Under the pieces are notes generated by a model. It was not told the DNA's origin and did no database searches. It worked only from the letters and a program-made list of their open reading frames with translations. Made by a program: the position numbers and the translations under genes. Below, in pieces: positions 49,361 through 58,466 of a stretch of DNA of 64,000 nt (position 1 is its first letter; every line of letters starts with the position of its first letter). This DNA is from a gamma proteobacterium HTCC2207 (GTDB lineage: Bacteria > Pseudomonadota > Gammaproteobacteria > Pseudomonadales > Porticoccaceae), in the NCBI GenBank assembly GCA_905182275.1, contig CAJJAU010000001.1, forward strand, positions 22,102 to 86,101, read 5' to 3'.

Positions 49361-50140
49361 TCAAACAGCGGGTAGTTTAAACAGTCGCTGAAAGTTTTGC
49401 GTGGTTATTTTTGCTAATTCGTCTACTTCAATACCGCGAATTTCTGCAAGACGCTGGGCCACCTCAACGACATACTGCGGTTCATTTTTTAAACCTCGGT
49501 GAGGAACCGGCGCCAGCCAAGGTGAATCCGTTTCCACTAAAATTCTATCTGCGGGAATCTCAGCCGCTACCGCGCGCAAATCCGCTGCACTTTTAAAAGT
49601 GATAATTCCTGAAAAAGAGATATAAAAGCCAAGATCAAGCGCCGCTTTGGCCATGTCTAAAGATTCAGTAAAGCAGTGCATTACCCCAGCGGCTGGGGAA
49701 CGGTATTCCCTGAGCAAGGCGATGGTTTCATCAACCGCATCTCGAGTATGAATAATCACCGGTTTGCCACATTGCTGGCTAGCCTTTAGGTGATTAATAA
49801 AACTTTGCCGCTGCCATTCAATAGTGTCAGCGCTATAAAAGTTGTCTAGCCCTGTCTCACCAATGGCAACAACGCCAGGCATACCCGCCAAGGCAACCAG
49901 CTCCTCTACCGAAGGGACAGAACTAAAGTCCTTGTGTAATGGATGGACGCCAACCGAGGTGTACACATTAGGATACTTTTCCGTCAACCCTGGCAGTGTT
50001 TTTGACGAGTTAAGGTCAACCGCAACACTGAGTATTTGCTGAACTCCTTTGGCCCGAGCATCCGCTATAACCCCATCAAGGCCTCCGTCCCGAGCACTTA
50101 AATCCAACTGATCGAGGTGGCAATGAGAATCTACTAACAT
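49361..50140 (-). CDS. tatD: TatD-family metal-dependent hydrolase (YcfH-type)
   Basis: A 259-residue TIM-barrel metal-dependent DNase/hydrolase. DSHCHLDQLD starts the barrel; GETGLDNFY, IIHTRDA, GVMHCFTES and LVETDSPWLAP provide the metal and catalytic residues. It is 49 bases downstream of holB, the normal gammaproteobacterial setting of ycfH; the PilZ gene that often lies between them is absent. Confidence 0.93.
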   Translation of the reverse strand: MLVDSHCHLDQLDLSARDGGLDGVIADARAKGVQQILSVAVDLNSSKTLPGLTEKYPNVYTSVGVHPLHKDFSSVPSVEELVALAGMPGVVAIGETGLDNFYSADTIEWQRQSFINHLKASQQCGKPVIIHTRDAVDETIALLREYRSPAAGVMHCFTESLDMAKAALDLGFYISFSGIITFKSAADLRAVAAEIPADRILVETDSPWLAPVPHRGLKNEPQYVVEVAQRLAEIRGIEVDELAKITTQNFQRLFKLPAV

Positions 50141-50189
50141 ATTGACTATTTACCTGAATGAACGCTTAACAAGCGGCTTAGAGTAAGCC

Positions 50190-51140
50190 CTATCGTTTTG
50201 AAAAAACTTGACCCCAACTCATCAAAAGCTCTTCCCAAAGCAACTGTTGGTTAACAGTACTGCCAGAGACAATCATTTGATGCATATGATTGAGCCGATC
50301 AAGAAATAAATAAACATTTTGGTTCGACTGAACCGCTGCATCCTGTGTAACAGCAAGATGCAAATAAGTCATGAACCACTCAAGCGCAATAGCGGGATTG
50401 AGCTTACTGCACTGCTGGGCGGCATCAACAAAGGAAAGTTCACTGCGTCGTACTGCTTCTATCACACCCTGAAAAGACTGTTGATCCTGAAGTGTTCCAC
50501 TTTGAATATACTGTAATGCCAAAAGAGGACGACCGGCAGCAACCTCAAGCGCCTTATCAACATTTGAGTCTTGCCCAGAGACCTCGCCCAACCATTGGCG
50601 AGCAGCGTCTAGAACTGGTGTAAGCAGTGACATCTTCTGGCAGCGACTTCTGATAGTCGCTGATAGTAAACTTGGCCTATGGGACACCAAAACGAGGAGC
50701 GTCTTCCCCTGAGGCTCTTCGAGGCTTTTTAATAACGCGTTTGAAGCACTTATATTCATTGCTTCGCCGGGGGTAATAATAGCGACCTTCCAACCACCCT
50801 GTTGAGCCGTCTTGTCTAAGGTGCTGCACAATTTCCGAACGTCACCAATCAGAATATCCTTACCCTCCTCGGCGGGCTCTAAGACCGACAAATCTGGGTG
50901 AAACCCAGCCGACAGAAGTTGGCAGCTCTTGCACGCACCGCAGGCGTAGTTGTTCATTTCCGCGGAACAGAGTAATCGCTGGGCCAACGCTGTGGCCAGA
51001 CGTTGTTTACCAATTCCGCTAGGCCCGCTAATCATGAGGGCATGCGGCATCCTACCCTGGTCTATTGCCTTGTTTAAATCAGCCCATACAGCTTCATGCC
51101 ACGGCAGCGGTAATGCGAGACCCGAATTAACGCCATCCAT
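50190..51140 (-). CDS. holB: DNA polymerase III subunit delta prime
   Basis: A 316-residue clamp-loader subunit. It has the P-loop-like GPSGIGKQRLATAL, the zinc module with Cys residues (LLCSAEMNNYACGACKSC), and SNALLKSLEEPQGKTLLVLVSHRPSLLSATIRSRCQ (read in parts), where SRC is the clamp-loader signature. Slightly overlapping the end of tmk; translation is probably coupled. Confidence 0.94.
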   Translation of the reverse strand: MDGVNSGLALPLPWHEAVWADLNKAIDQGRMPHALMISGPSGIGKQRLATALAQRLLCSAEMNNYACGACKSCQLLSAGFHPDLSVLEPAEEGKDILIGDVRKLCSTLDKTAQQGGWKVAIITPGEAMNISASNALLKSLEEPQGKTLLVLVSHRPSLLSATIRSRCQKMSLLTPVLDAARQWLGEVSGQDSNVDKALEVAAGRPLLALQYIQSGTLQDQQSFQGVIEAVRRSELSFVDAAQQCSKLNPAIALEWFMTYLHLAVTQDAAVQSNQNVYLFLDRLNHMHQMIVSGSTVNQQLLWEELLMSWGQVFSKR

Positions 51141-51141
51141 C

Positions 51142-51774
51142 TCAGCTCTGCTCCCGAGCTAAGAAGTCATTTAATGCCTCGGCAATATCTCTTTGAACAT
51201 CTTCAAGAGGCTGGGAAGCATCGATAACAACACAGCGTTCAGGGCTTTCTGTCGCTATGCTGAGGTAACCCTGACGAACTCGCTCAAAGAACTCTGTTTG
51301 CTCTCGCTCGAAACGATCTGGGGTGCTCCGCTGGCTTGCGCGCTTGAGACCAATCTCAACGGGAATGTCTAGAATCAAAGTCAAATTCGGTCTCAAGTCA
51401 GCCTGAACTAACTGTTCCAGCTGGGCAATTAACGCTTTGTCCATACCTCGCCCATAGCCTTGATAGGCGTATGTTGCATCAGTAAATCGGTCGCATAGAA
51501 CCCAACGGCCGGATTGGATGGCTGGCAGTATTACGTGGTCTAAATGCTGCGCTCGTCCGGCGAACATTAATAATAACTCAGCAGAGTTAGAAACCTTTTC
51601 CTTGCGAGGGGTTAAGAGCAACTCTCGAATTTGCTCTGCGAGAGGCGTTCCTCCGGGCTCGCGGGTGGAGACGAAGTCAAGCTTACGGCTATTCAACCAA
51701 GCTTGGATAAACTCAATATTGGTCGTTTTACCAACCCCTTCTGTGCCCTCAATAGTGATGAACTTACCGTGCAT
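51142..51774 (-). CDS. tmk: thymidylate kinase
   Basis: A 210-residue kinase making dTDP from dTMP. P-loop IEGTEGVGKTTNIEFI, substrate-binding STREPGGTPLAEQIRELLL, DRFTDATYAYQGYGRG and the lid region RASQRSTPDRFEREQ. The gene is in the pabC-mltG-tmk-holB chain, 23 bases after mltG, as in many relatives. Confidence 0.96.
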   Translation of the reverse strand: MHGKFITIEGTEGVGKTTNIEFIQAWLNSRKLDFVSTREPGGTPLAEQIRELLLTPRKEKVSNSAELLLMFAGRAQHLDHVILPAIQSGRWVLCDRFTDATYAYQGYGRGMDKALIAQLEQLVQADLRPNLTLILDIPVEIGLKRASQRSTPDRFEREQTEFFERVRQGYLSIATESPERCVVIDASQPLEDVQRDIAEALNDFLAREQS

Positions 51775-51797
51775 TTATTACCTACTTTTACTCTGAG

Positions 51798-52838
51798 TTA
51801 TTGGGGTGAAGACTGATATTCTTTCTTACGATATTCAATTTGGTACTTCTGCACTGCTTTGTTATGTTCTTCGAGGGTATTTGAAAAATAGTGTCCGCCA
51901 TCGCCCCTGGCTACGAAGTATAGGCTAGAACCCTCCTCGGGGTGAAGTGCGGCACGAATCGCATCAGCACTTGGCATAGCGATCGGGGTTGGCGGTAATC
52001 CATTAATCCTGTAAGTGTTATAAGGTGAAAATGCCTTCAGGTCGCTACGCCTAATATTCCCACGGTATTCATCACCCATGCCATAAATCACTGTTGGGTC
52101 AGTTTGCAGTCGCATACCCGTTTTGAGGCGACGAACAAAAACCCCAGCTATCTGAGCGCGTTCGCTGACCAAACCGGTTTCTTTCTCAATAATAGACGCC
52201 ATAATCAGGGCTTCATAGGCTGTATCGTAGGGAAGATTTGGCTGTCGAGTTTTCCATTCTAAGGACAGAGTCTCCTGCATTTTACGATGAGCCTGTTTTA
52301 ATATATCAACCACCGAATCCGCTGAAGTATAACGATAGGTATCTGGGAACAACCAACCCTCCGGATTAGCTACCTCTATACCCGCCATTTTAAGCAGATA
52401 CCCCAATTCGACGCTATCACTGGACTGAAACTGGTCAATACTAGACAGATGCGTCAACCACTGCTTAAACGACCACCCTTCGGGAAACGTAATACTTCGA
52501 CGAACCACGTCGCCACTATTAAATTTTGCCAATAGAGACCTAGCGGTGTCTTCCGACGTTATCCAATAATCCCCAGCCTGTATCTCCGTTTGAGAAAAGA
52601 GAGTGGCGTAAGCGGACATGACTTTTGGATTGGAGATTATTCCTTCAACCGACAACTGTCTATTGACTTGACTTAAGTTACTCCCCTTGGCGATGGCCCA
52701 AACGACTCGCTCTTGTTGTGAGGCGCCTAAGTTGACAGTATTATCCATGTGTTGAGCGATGAAGCCATAAACCAAGGCACCGCCCAAAAATGCAGCGAGA
52801 AAAGTCCATAAACTAACACGCAGGATTAGCTTATTCAT
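51798..52838 (-). CDS. mltG: endolytic murein transglycosylase MltG
   Basis: A roughly 346-residue inner-membrane lytic transglycosylase. One N-terminal helix (LWTFLAAFLGGALVYGFIA) anchors it, followed by a LysM-like part (IAKGSNLSQVNRQLSVEG) and the catalytic YceG core with ASIIEKETGLVSERAQIAGVF, where the first Glu is catalytic. ATG 52838 overlaps the pabC stop (ATGA). It limits glycan chain length. Confidence 0.94.
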   Translation of the reverse strand: MNKLILRVSLWTFLAAFLGGALVYGFIAQHMDNTVNLGASQQERVVWAIAKGSNLSQVNRQLSVEGIISNPKVMSAYATLFSQTEIQAGDYWITSEDTARSLLAKFNSGDVVRRSITFPEGWSFKQWLTHLSSIDQFQSSDSVELGYLLKMAGIEVANPEGWLFPDTYRYTSADSVVDILKQAHRKMQETLSLEWKTRQPNLPYDTAYEALIMASIIEKETGLVSERAQIAGVFVRRLKTGMRLQTDPTVIYGMGDEYRGNIRRSDLKAFSPYNTYRINGLPPTPIAMPSADAIRAALHPEEGSSLYFVARGDGGHYFSNTLEEHNKAVQKYQIEYRKKEYQSSPQ

Positions 52839-53722
52839 GCAAAGCACGGATAAAGTCGACACAGCATAGTTTGCAGATCCCGAGTTACACTTCCTATGGC
52901 ATAGTTGGCCATAACATTATCCCGGCTGGCCACACCATTGACCGGCAATATCCCTCTAATCGAATTACAGACAAATATTTCCTCTATCTCTGCTACCTCG
53001 GTCTCATGCACTGATCTTACCTCCAGAGCAATGTTTAAGCTTGGAAACAGCGTATTGATCATTATAGATCGCATAACCCCAGCGACTCCCGCATTCAAAA
53101 GGCTTGGAGTAATCCATCCTGCTGATCGGGTTTTCACGAAAACGTTGGCCGAGGTGGTTTCAATTAAACAACCTGAATAATCGAACATCAAACCGTCACT
53201 GCAGTCCTGGCGATGCAATTCGTTACGCGCAAGCACTTGTTCTAGTCGATTGAGATGCTTTATACCTGCGAGCTGGGGGTTAACTGATAATTGACTACTA
53301 CAGCGCCATAGGCTGATCCCTGCAGTTCTTTGCTCATCAAGGTCATCTGGAGTTGGGCTGTCTATGACAATTAAGCGCGGATTCATTTCGTCGGGGTTTA
53401 TATACCCCCTACCACCGCTACCCGCGGTAAGAATAAGTTTTATGACACAACTGTCTCTCTGCTCAAGCACTAGCCTAGCGCAAAAACTATTAAGAGATAA
53501 CACAACCTTTGTGCGACTAACCGATATACCCAGGCGCTGGGCACCTATAATCAGACGATCGAGATGGAGATCTTCAAGCGCAATCCGACCATCGCTGTAC
53601 AGCATGGACTCAAACACACCATGCCCATAGGCAAGCCCACGATCTGAAAATGGCAGTCGCAGGTCATCCTCGCGCCATTTGAAATCGTCAGAATCCACTA
53701 ATAAATCGTCGCCATTATCCAT
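52835..53722 (-). CDS. pabC: aminodeoxychorismate lyase
   Basis: About 295 residues of the fold-type IV PLP family. It frees 4-aminobenzoate from aminodeoxychorismate for folate synthesis. Signatures: FSDRGLAYGHGVFESML near the start, GGRGYINPD, IKHLNRLEQVLARNE with the PLP Lys, and EIEEIFVCNSIRGILPV. The ATG at 53722 is chosen; a longer frame up to 53875 would overlap acpP and cross the terminator. Its stop overlaps the mltG start. Confidence 0.93.
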   Translation of the reverse strand: MDNGDDLLVDSDDFKWREDDLRLPFSDRGLAYGHGVFESMLYSDGRIALEDLHLDRLIIGAQRLGISVSRTKVVLSLNSFCARLVLEQRDSCVIKLILTAGSGGRGYINPDEMNPRLIVIDSPTPDDLDEQRTAGISLWRCSSQLSVNPQLAGIKHLNRLEQVLARNELHRQDCSDGLMFDYSGCLIETTSANVFVKTRSAGWITPSLLNAGVAGVMRSIMINTLFPSLNIALEVRSVHETEVAEIEEIFVCNSIRGILPVNGVASRDNVMANYAIGSVTRDLQTMLCRLYPCFA

Positions 53723-53748
53723 AGGTCTATTAAACAGAAATTTGAGGC

Positions 53749-53775
53749 AAAAAAAAACCGCCCAATTAGGACGGT
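53749..53775 (-). terminator. rho-independent terminator after acpP
   Basis: On the minus strand: ACCGTCC, loop TAATT, GGGCGGT followed by nine T. It lies 18 bases beyond the acpP stop and upstream of pabC, separating the fatty-acid genes from the following cluster. Confidence 0.9.
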
Positions 53776-53792
53776 CTTTAATATTTTGAGTT

Positions 53793-54026
53793 CTAGCTAT
53801 TCGCGTTGATGTAGGTGATTGCGTCCTGAACCGTCGCAATTTTCTCTGCTTCTTCATCCGGAATTTCAGCATCAAACTCCTCTTCCAGCGCCATAATTAA
53901 CTCGACAGTATCAAGCGAATCTGCACCAAGATCTTCAACAAATGAAGACGTAATATTGACATCTTCTTCCTTAACACCAAGTTGCTCGGCAACCATCTTT
54001 ATAACGCGTTCTTCAATATTACTCAT
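53793..54026 (-). CDS. acpP: acyl carrier protein
   Basis: A 77-residue acidic helical protein. The phosphopantetheine Ser is in [18 protein letters not shown]. It carries growing acyl chains in fatty-acid synthesis. Its strong terminator and position after fabG match relatives, but fabF, which usually follows, is missing. Confidence 0.98.
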   Translation of the reverse strand: MSNIEERVIKMVAEQLGVKEEDVNITSSFVEDLGADSLDTVELIMALEEEFDAEIPDEEAEKIATVQDAITYINANS

Positions 54027-54188
54027 CTTTCGTCCACTCCATATAAGGGATCTGATGGTTTTCTTGCTACACAGTCGACTGACTAGTTAGCCACAATCAT
54101 TGTCGCTAGGAACGGCATTCTACCTTACAAATCCGAAATTGCTAGTGTCTATTAAAAAAAATGTCATGTAATTAATAAAATCGGCCTT

Positions 54189-54932
54189 CTAAGACATGTA
54201 CATACCACCGTTTACATGGATGGTTTCTCCGGTGATGTAGCCAGCGGCATCACTAACAAGAAACTTAACAACTGCCGCAATTTCACTCGGTGCACCAAGT
54301 CTAGCAAGTGGAATTTGATCAAGCATTGCTGCCTTATTCTCATCAGCAAGTTCTTTGGTCATGTCGGTCTCAATAAACCCCGGCGCTACTGCATTTACAG
54401 TAATGCTTCGCGAGCCAAGCTCTTTTGCTAGCGCACGGCTGAACCCTTCGACCCCCGCTTTAGTCGCAGAATAATTACTCTGGCCACCATTACCCATAGA
54501 GCCCACAACTGAACTAATTGTCACAATACGTCCCCAGCGAGCCTTAGTCATCGCTCTAACGCAGGCTTTTGAAAGTCTAAATACCGAGGTTAAATTGGTA
54601 TTGATCACATCTAACCACTCTTCCTCTTTCATCCTCAGCAAAAGATTATCTTTGGTGATACCGGCGTTATTAATCAAAATAGTAGGTGCACCAAATTTTT
54701 CGATGATCGACGACAGGAGGCTATTGATCGAATCAGGCTCAGTCACATTTAGGACCATACCTGAACCATTGATCTTAGAGGACTCAAAACGCGCACAAAT
54801 ACCGTCCGCTCCAGCTTGCGATGTTGCTGTTCCAATCACGGTATATCCGGCTAGCCCCAATGATTCTGCTATCGCCGCTCCAATTCCACGACTGGCACCC
54901 GTTACAAGCGCTACTTTAGATTGTTCATTCAT
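54189..54932 (-). CDS. fabG: 3-oxoacyl-ACP reductase FabG
   Basis: A 247-residue SDR enzyme reducing 3-oxoacyl-ACP with NADPH. GASRGIGAAIAESL is the cofactor loop, NNAGITKDNLLLRM follows, and the Ser-Tyr-Lys site lies in SSVVGSMGNGGQSNYSATKAG. The C terminus EIAAVVKFLVSDAAGYITG matches FabG proper. It is 19 bases downstream of fabD. Confidence 0.97.
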   Translation of the reverse strand: MNEQSKVALVTGASRGIGAAIAESLGLAGYTVIGTATSQAGADGICARFESSKINGSGMVLNVTEPDSINSLLSSIIEKFGAPTILINNAGITKDNLLLRMKEEEWLDVINTNLTSVFRLSKACVRAMTKARWGRIVTISSVVGSMGNGGQSNYSATKAGVEGFSRALAKELGSRSITVNAVAPGFIETDMTKELADENKAAMLDQIPLARLGAPSEIAAVVKFLVSDAAGYITGETIHVNGGMYMS

Positions 54933-54951
54933 GTAAGTTACCTACGATAAG

Positions 54952-55890
54952 TTATTTTATTGACGCCAATGCATTTTCAAGACTACCTATATCATCGGTA
55001 GCAAATGATCTCAATTCACGATCAATTCGCTTAGATAGGCCATTTAAGACCCTTCCGGGACCACATTCGATGAGATGCTCGGCACCTCGATCACGTAACG
55101 TTAGCACGCAGTCAACCCAACGGACTGGGCTATAAATTTGCTCAATCATAAGGCTTTTGATGATTTTTGTATCAGCCTGCACCTGCCCATTAACATTGTG
55201 AATTACTGGGATCACTGGTGAACTAAAGACAGTCGACTCAACCAGTGCAGTTAGACGTTCAGCCGCAGGCCTCATAAGCGACGTGTGAAAAGGTGCGCTA
55301 ACAGGCAATGGTAATGTGCGCTTAGCACCGGCGGCCTTGCATAACGACATAGCTTGCTCAACAGCTTTAACTTCCCCTGCAATAACAACCTGTCCAGGTG
55401 CGTTGTAATTAACCGCGGCGACAACTCCAAAACGTTGGGCCTCAGTACATGCTGTCCCTATAGCCTCATCATCCAAACCAATAATGGCAGACATAGCACC
55501 AACTCCCACAGGGACGGCATCTTGCATATAGGAGCCTCGCGCCTTAACAATCGAAACGGCATCAGCGAAGCGTAGAACACCAGCACACACCAGCGCGGAC
55601 CACTCACCCAAACTGTGGCCTGCAAGCTGTGCGGGCACGGGACCTTGCATCTCCTCCCATAGGCGCCAAATGGCTACACTTGAGGTCAGCAATAGGGGCT
55701 GAGTCCTCTCAGTGAGGTTTATTTCATCTTGGGTACCCTCTTGGACAAGTTTCCAGAGATCATAATTGAGCACCGAAGACGCTTCAGCGAAAGTGTCCAA
55801 AACAACATTATGTGCGTCACCTAACTCTTTGAGCATGCCAATCTTTTGCGACCCCTGCCCTGGAAAAACGAATGCTAAGTTATTTTTCAT
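54952..55890 (-). CDS. fabD: malonyl-CoA--ACP transacylase FabD
   Basis: A 312-residue acyltransferase that loads malonyl groups on ACP. Start FVFPGQGSQKIGM, active-site GHSLGEWSALV near residue 92, and catalytic His in PVSAPFHTSLM. It lies 9 bases after plsX; the fabH gene that intervenes in E. coli is not here, as in Pseudomonas. Confidence 0.97.
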   Translation of the reverse strand: MKNNLAFVFPGQGSQKIGMLKELGDAHNVVLDTFAEASSVLNYDLWKLVQEGTQDEINLTERTQPLLLTSSVAIWRLWEEMQGPVPAQLAGHSLGEWSALVCAGVLRFADAVSIVKARGSYMQDAVPVGVGAMSAIIGLDDEAIGTACTEAQRFGVVAAVNYNAPGQVVIAGEVKAVEQAMSLCKAAGAKRTLPLPVSAPFHTSLMRPAAERLTALVESTVFSSPVIPVIHNVNGQVQADTKIIKSLMIEQIYSPVRWVDCVLTLRDRGAEHLIECGPGRVLNGLSKRIDRELRSFATDDIGSLENALASIK

Positions 55891-55899
55891 ACCCTGGAA

Positions 55900-56934
55900 C
55901 TACTCCTTGTTAAGCTTCGTAAGTTTGGATTCTAGTAGCGGCGCTAACGCCTTTGGTAAGTTCCTTTCGGCGGCTAATATGGCGACATCCAAGGCATGCC
56001 CAAAGGCTTTTTTGGAAGCGCTACCGTGGCTTTTAACGACGACACCATTTAAACCCAGCAAGTAGGCGCCGTTATAAAAAGCGGGGTCTAATCTGGCCTT
56101 GAGATCTTTAAAAGAGCGGCTTACTAAAATCAAAGAAACTCGCGCTATCCAGCTTTTACTAAACAAATCTTCCAGCAGTACCGCAATCATGCTTGCGAAA
56201 CCTTCAGAAGTCTTAAGCGCAATGTTGCCACTAAATCCATCACAGACAACAATATCGGATAGCCCTTCAAAAATCCCGTCTCCTTCGACAAAACCAGCAT
56301 AATTAAGGCTATCGTCTTGCTCCAGCAAACTCGCGGTTTTTTGCAGTTGGTCACCACCTTTAGTTTCTTCGACGCCCACGTTTAAGAGTCTAATAGTAGG
56401 ACTAGGATTTTTATCCAGTTGTTGAGAGGTTAAATTGGCTAGTACGGCGAACTGGTGGAGTTGCTCTGCAGAGCACTCAATGTTTGCACCAAGATCTAAC
56501 ACATAGGTGCGGCCACGAACGGTGGGGAAAGTGGTGCAAATTGCTGGACGAGAAATGCCAGGCAAAGTTTTAAGATTAAAAAGACCGAGGGCCATTAATG
56601 CCCCAGTATTTCCAGCACTAATGCAGGCGTCTGCATCTTGCTCAGCGACGGCTTTTACCGCCCGGCCCATTGACGAATCTCTTTTAGACCTTACTGCAAC
56701 TGAGGGTCTGTCAAAGTCACTGACGACCTCAGCACAGTGAATCACCGTCATTCGATTGCGTACAGAAGAGAGACCAAAACCGACTAACTCTTTATCTATA
56801 GCCTGCTTATCGCCGAAGATTAATGCTGTAACAGACGTATTGTTGCGAAGACAAGCAATCAGTGCAGGCACGACAACGGGTGGGCCAAATTCACCACCCA
56901 TCGCATCTACTGCAATCCTAATTAAACTCGCCAA
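55900..56934 (-). CDS. plsX: phosphate acyltransferase PlsX
   Basis: A 344-residue enzyme making acyl-phosphate from acyl-ACP for phospholipid synthesis. RIAVDAMGGEFGPPVVVPA opens the protein; CISAGNTGALMALGL and VCDGFSGNIALKTSEG are family motifs. The start is a TTG located 8 bases after the rpmF stop; AGG sits about 7 bases before it. No ATG fits the family N terminus. Confidence 0.95.
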   Translation of the reverse strand: MASLIRIAVDAMGGEFGPPVVVPALIACLRNNTSVTALIFGDKQAIDKELVGFGLSSVRNRMTVIHCAEVVSDFDRPSVAVRSKRDSSMGRAVKAVAEQDADACISAGNTGALMALGLFNLKTLPGISRPAICTTFPTVRGRTYVLDLGANIECSAEQLHQFAVLANLTSQQLDKNPSPTIRLLNVGVEETKGGDQLQKTASLLEQDDSLNYAGFVEGDGIFEGLSDIVVCDGFSGNIALKTSEGFASMIAVLLEDLFSKSWIARVSLILVSRSFKDLKARLDPAFYNGAYLLGLNGVVVKSHGSASKKAFGHALDVAILAAERNLPKALAPLLESKLTKLNKE

Positions 56935-56942
56935 AACAGTAC

Positions 56943-57122
56943 CTAGTCGGCGTTTGTCTCTACGACTTTTTCGCCGCGGTAGAATCCATCTGCTGTCACG
57001 TGGTGACGCAAGTGTCTTTCACCCGTTACAGAATCAGTAGATACAGTTGCTTCGGTTAATGCGTCATGTGAACGACGCATTCCGCGCTTTGAACGTGTTT
57101 TCCGACTTTTTTGAACAGCCAT
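56943..57122 (-). CDS. rpmF: 50S ribosomal protein L32
   Basis: A 59-residue basic protein, read directly from the minus strand. It begins [20 protein letters not shown], the universal L32 start, and ends in [12 protein letters not shown]. The C-terminal zinc cysteines found in some L32 proteins are absent, as in most gammaproteobacteria. It lies between yceD (30 bases upstream) and plsX, its normal position. Confidence 0.97.
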   Translation of the reverse strand: MAVQKSRKTRSKRGMRRSHDALTEATVSTDSVTGERHLRHHVTADGFYRGEKVVETNAD

Positions 57123-57151
57123 AAGATACTCCTAATAAAAATGTTTTACAG

Positions 57152-57664
57152 TTATCGCTTTTGCTTTAACTGCTCCAAAATACTAAATGGACTATCGCTG
57201 ATAGTACCATCGGGTTCAGAAGCTACTTCATTTAAAAAAGTATCTCCCGTGCACTCGCCCACTTTGTGATAATTTACTAATGGTAGAGCCAATAAAATCT
57301 CGTCTTCAAGTAACTCACTGAGACTTGCCATTCGGTCGACCACCAACCAAGGCTCGTAGTTGCTTGCGACCCTGTGCAAATGGTCTTCAGACCAAATCAC
57401 CTGAACAGCAAAGTCCGCGTGAAGGTCAATCTGCACTGTATCTAGACAACGCTGACAAATAACATCAATGGTAACATCTGCCGTTCCGTGGGCCACTTTT
57501 GCTCGAGATTCATCTAGTTCAAACTGAACTGCCGCCTTTAGCGGCGAACAAATTGCTGAAACAGACGAAGCTAACCTTGGTAGACTATCGGTCTTAACCT
57601 CTCCTTCAAGAAGATAGCCTTGCAAAGCAAGTTTTCGCGGGTCAATGTGCGTTGGCAGTGCCAT
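57152..57664 (-). CDS. yceD: YceD family protein (DUF177)
   Basis: A 170-residue cytosolic protein. The conserved Cys pair is in IDVICQRCLDTVQID near residue 70; the distal part has LVVDRMASLSELLEDEILLALPLVNYH. YceD is implicated in 23S rRNA accumulation or ribosome assembly in other bacteria and is nearly always cotranscribed with rpmF, as here. Confidence 0.93.
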   Translation of the reverse strand: MALPTHIDPRKLALQGYLLEGEVKTDSLPRLASSVSAICSPLKAAVQFELDESRAKVAHGTADVTIDVICQRCLDTVQIDLHADFAVQVIWSEDHLHRVASNYEPWLVVDRMASLSELLEDEILLALPLVNYHKVGECTGDTFLNEVASEPDGTISDSPFSILEQLKQKR

Positions 57665-57845
57665 AAAATCAGGTCAATCTCTTTTAGCCGCGCATGATAG
57701 GCACAAGACTATGACCTGTCAAAGAAAATTGGGTAATTTCAGTACTTTAAAGTAGTCTAGGCGCTTAGAATGTCCGCTAACCCTAATATTTAGGTAAAGC
57801 GTTTCGGTTAACCACGATAAATAGTCACTTAAATTGAAAACCACT

Positions 57846-58439
57846 ATGACCCACATTATTCTTGCTTCAGGCTCAAAGTATAAAGCCGCTCTTTTACATC
57901 GATTGTCACTACCCTTTGAAATTGCTTATCCGAACATCGATGAGTATGCGGCGGAGGGAGAACTGCCAATACAGGCCGCCGAGCGGCTAGCACTAACAAA
58001 AGCAAAAGCCATCGCCCGTAAAAATATCGGCACAATCGTGATTGGTGCTGACCAAATCGCAGATATTAACGGTGAGGCAATCAACAAACCAGGAAGCCAC
58101 GCCCTAGCGGTTCAACAACTTAAGCATCAATCTGGTCGTGAGGTCATCTTTCACAGTGGGCTGGCCATCGTACGCTGTAGCTTAAATGGTCACATTGAGC
58201 GCTACAGCGGCGTAAACTCAACCAAAGTAATCTTCAGAACCCTGTCCGAGCAAGACATCGAATTATATCTGCGAACAGAAGAGCCCTATGATTGCGCAGG
58301 AAGCTTTAAGGCAGAGGGTTTGGGTATTAGCCTATTTACAAGTATTGAGAGCACAGATCCCACCTCGCTAATTGGCTTGCCGCTCATTGATGTGTGCTCG
58401 CTACTGACTAAATTTGGGGTAAAAATACCTAGCAAATAG
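57846..58439 (+). CDS. yceF: Maf-family nucleotide pyrophosphatase (YceF-type)
   Basis: A 197-residue nucleotide pyrophosphatase. Motifs: ILASGSKYKAALL at the N terminus, VIGADQIADINGEAINKP, GLAIVRCSLNG, and YDCAGSFKAEGLGISLF, the YceF subgroup signature. Such enzymes hydrolyse m7GTP or other modified nucleotides. The usual SxxR at the start is SKYK here, with Lys in place of the conserved Arg. The ATG at 57846 is chosen over TTG 57834. Divergent from yceD. Confidence 0.93.
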   Translation: MTHIILASGSKYKAALLHRLSLPFEIAYPNIDEYAAEGELPIQAAERLALTKAKAIARKNIGTIVIGADQIADINGEAINKPGSHALAVQQLKHQSGREVIFHSGLAIVRCSLNGHIERYSGVNSTKVIFRTLSEQDIELYLRTEEPYDCAGSFKAEGLGISLFTSIESTDPTSLIGLPLIDVCSLLTKFGVKIPSK

Positions 58440-58466
58440 AATAAGATGTGAATCATAAGCTATTAA

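Noticed and set aside
52838..53875. Longer pabC start overlapping acpP
   Set aside because: The extension crosses a strong terminator and the acpP coding region and lacks family similarity; ATG 53722 fits.
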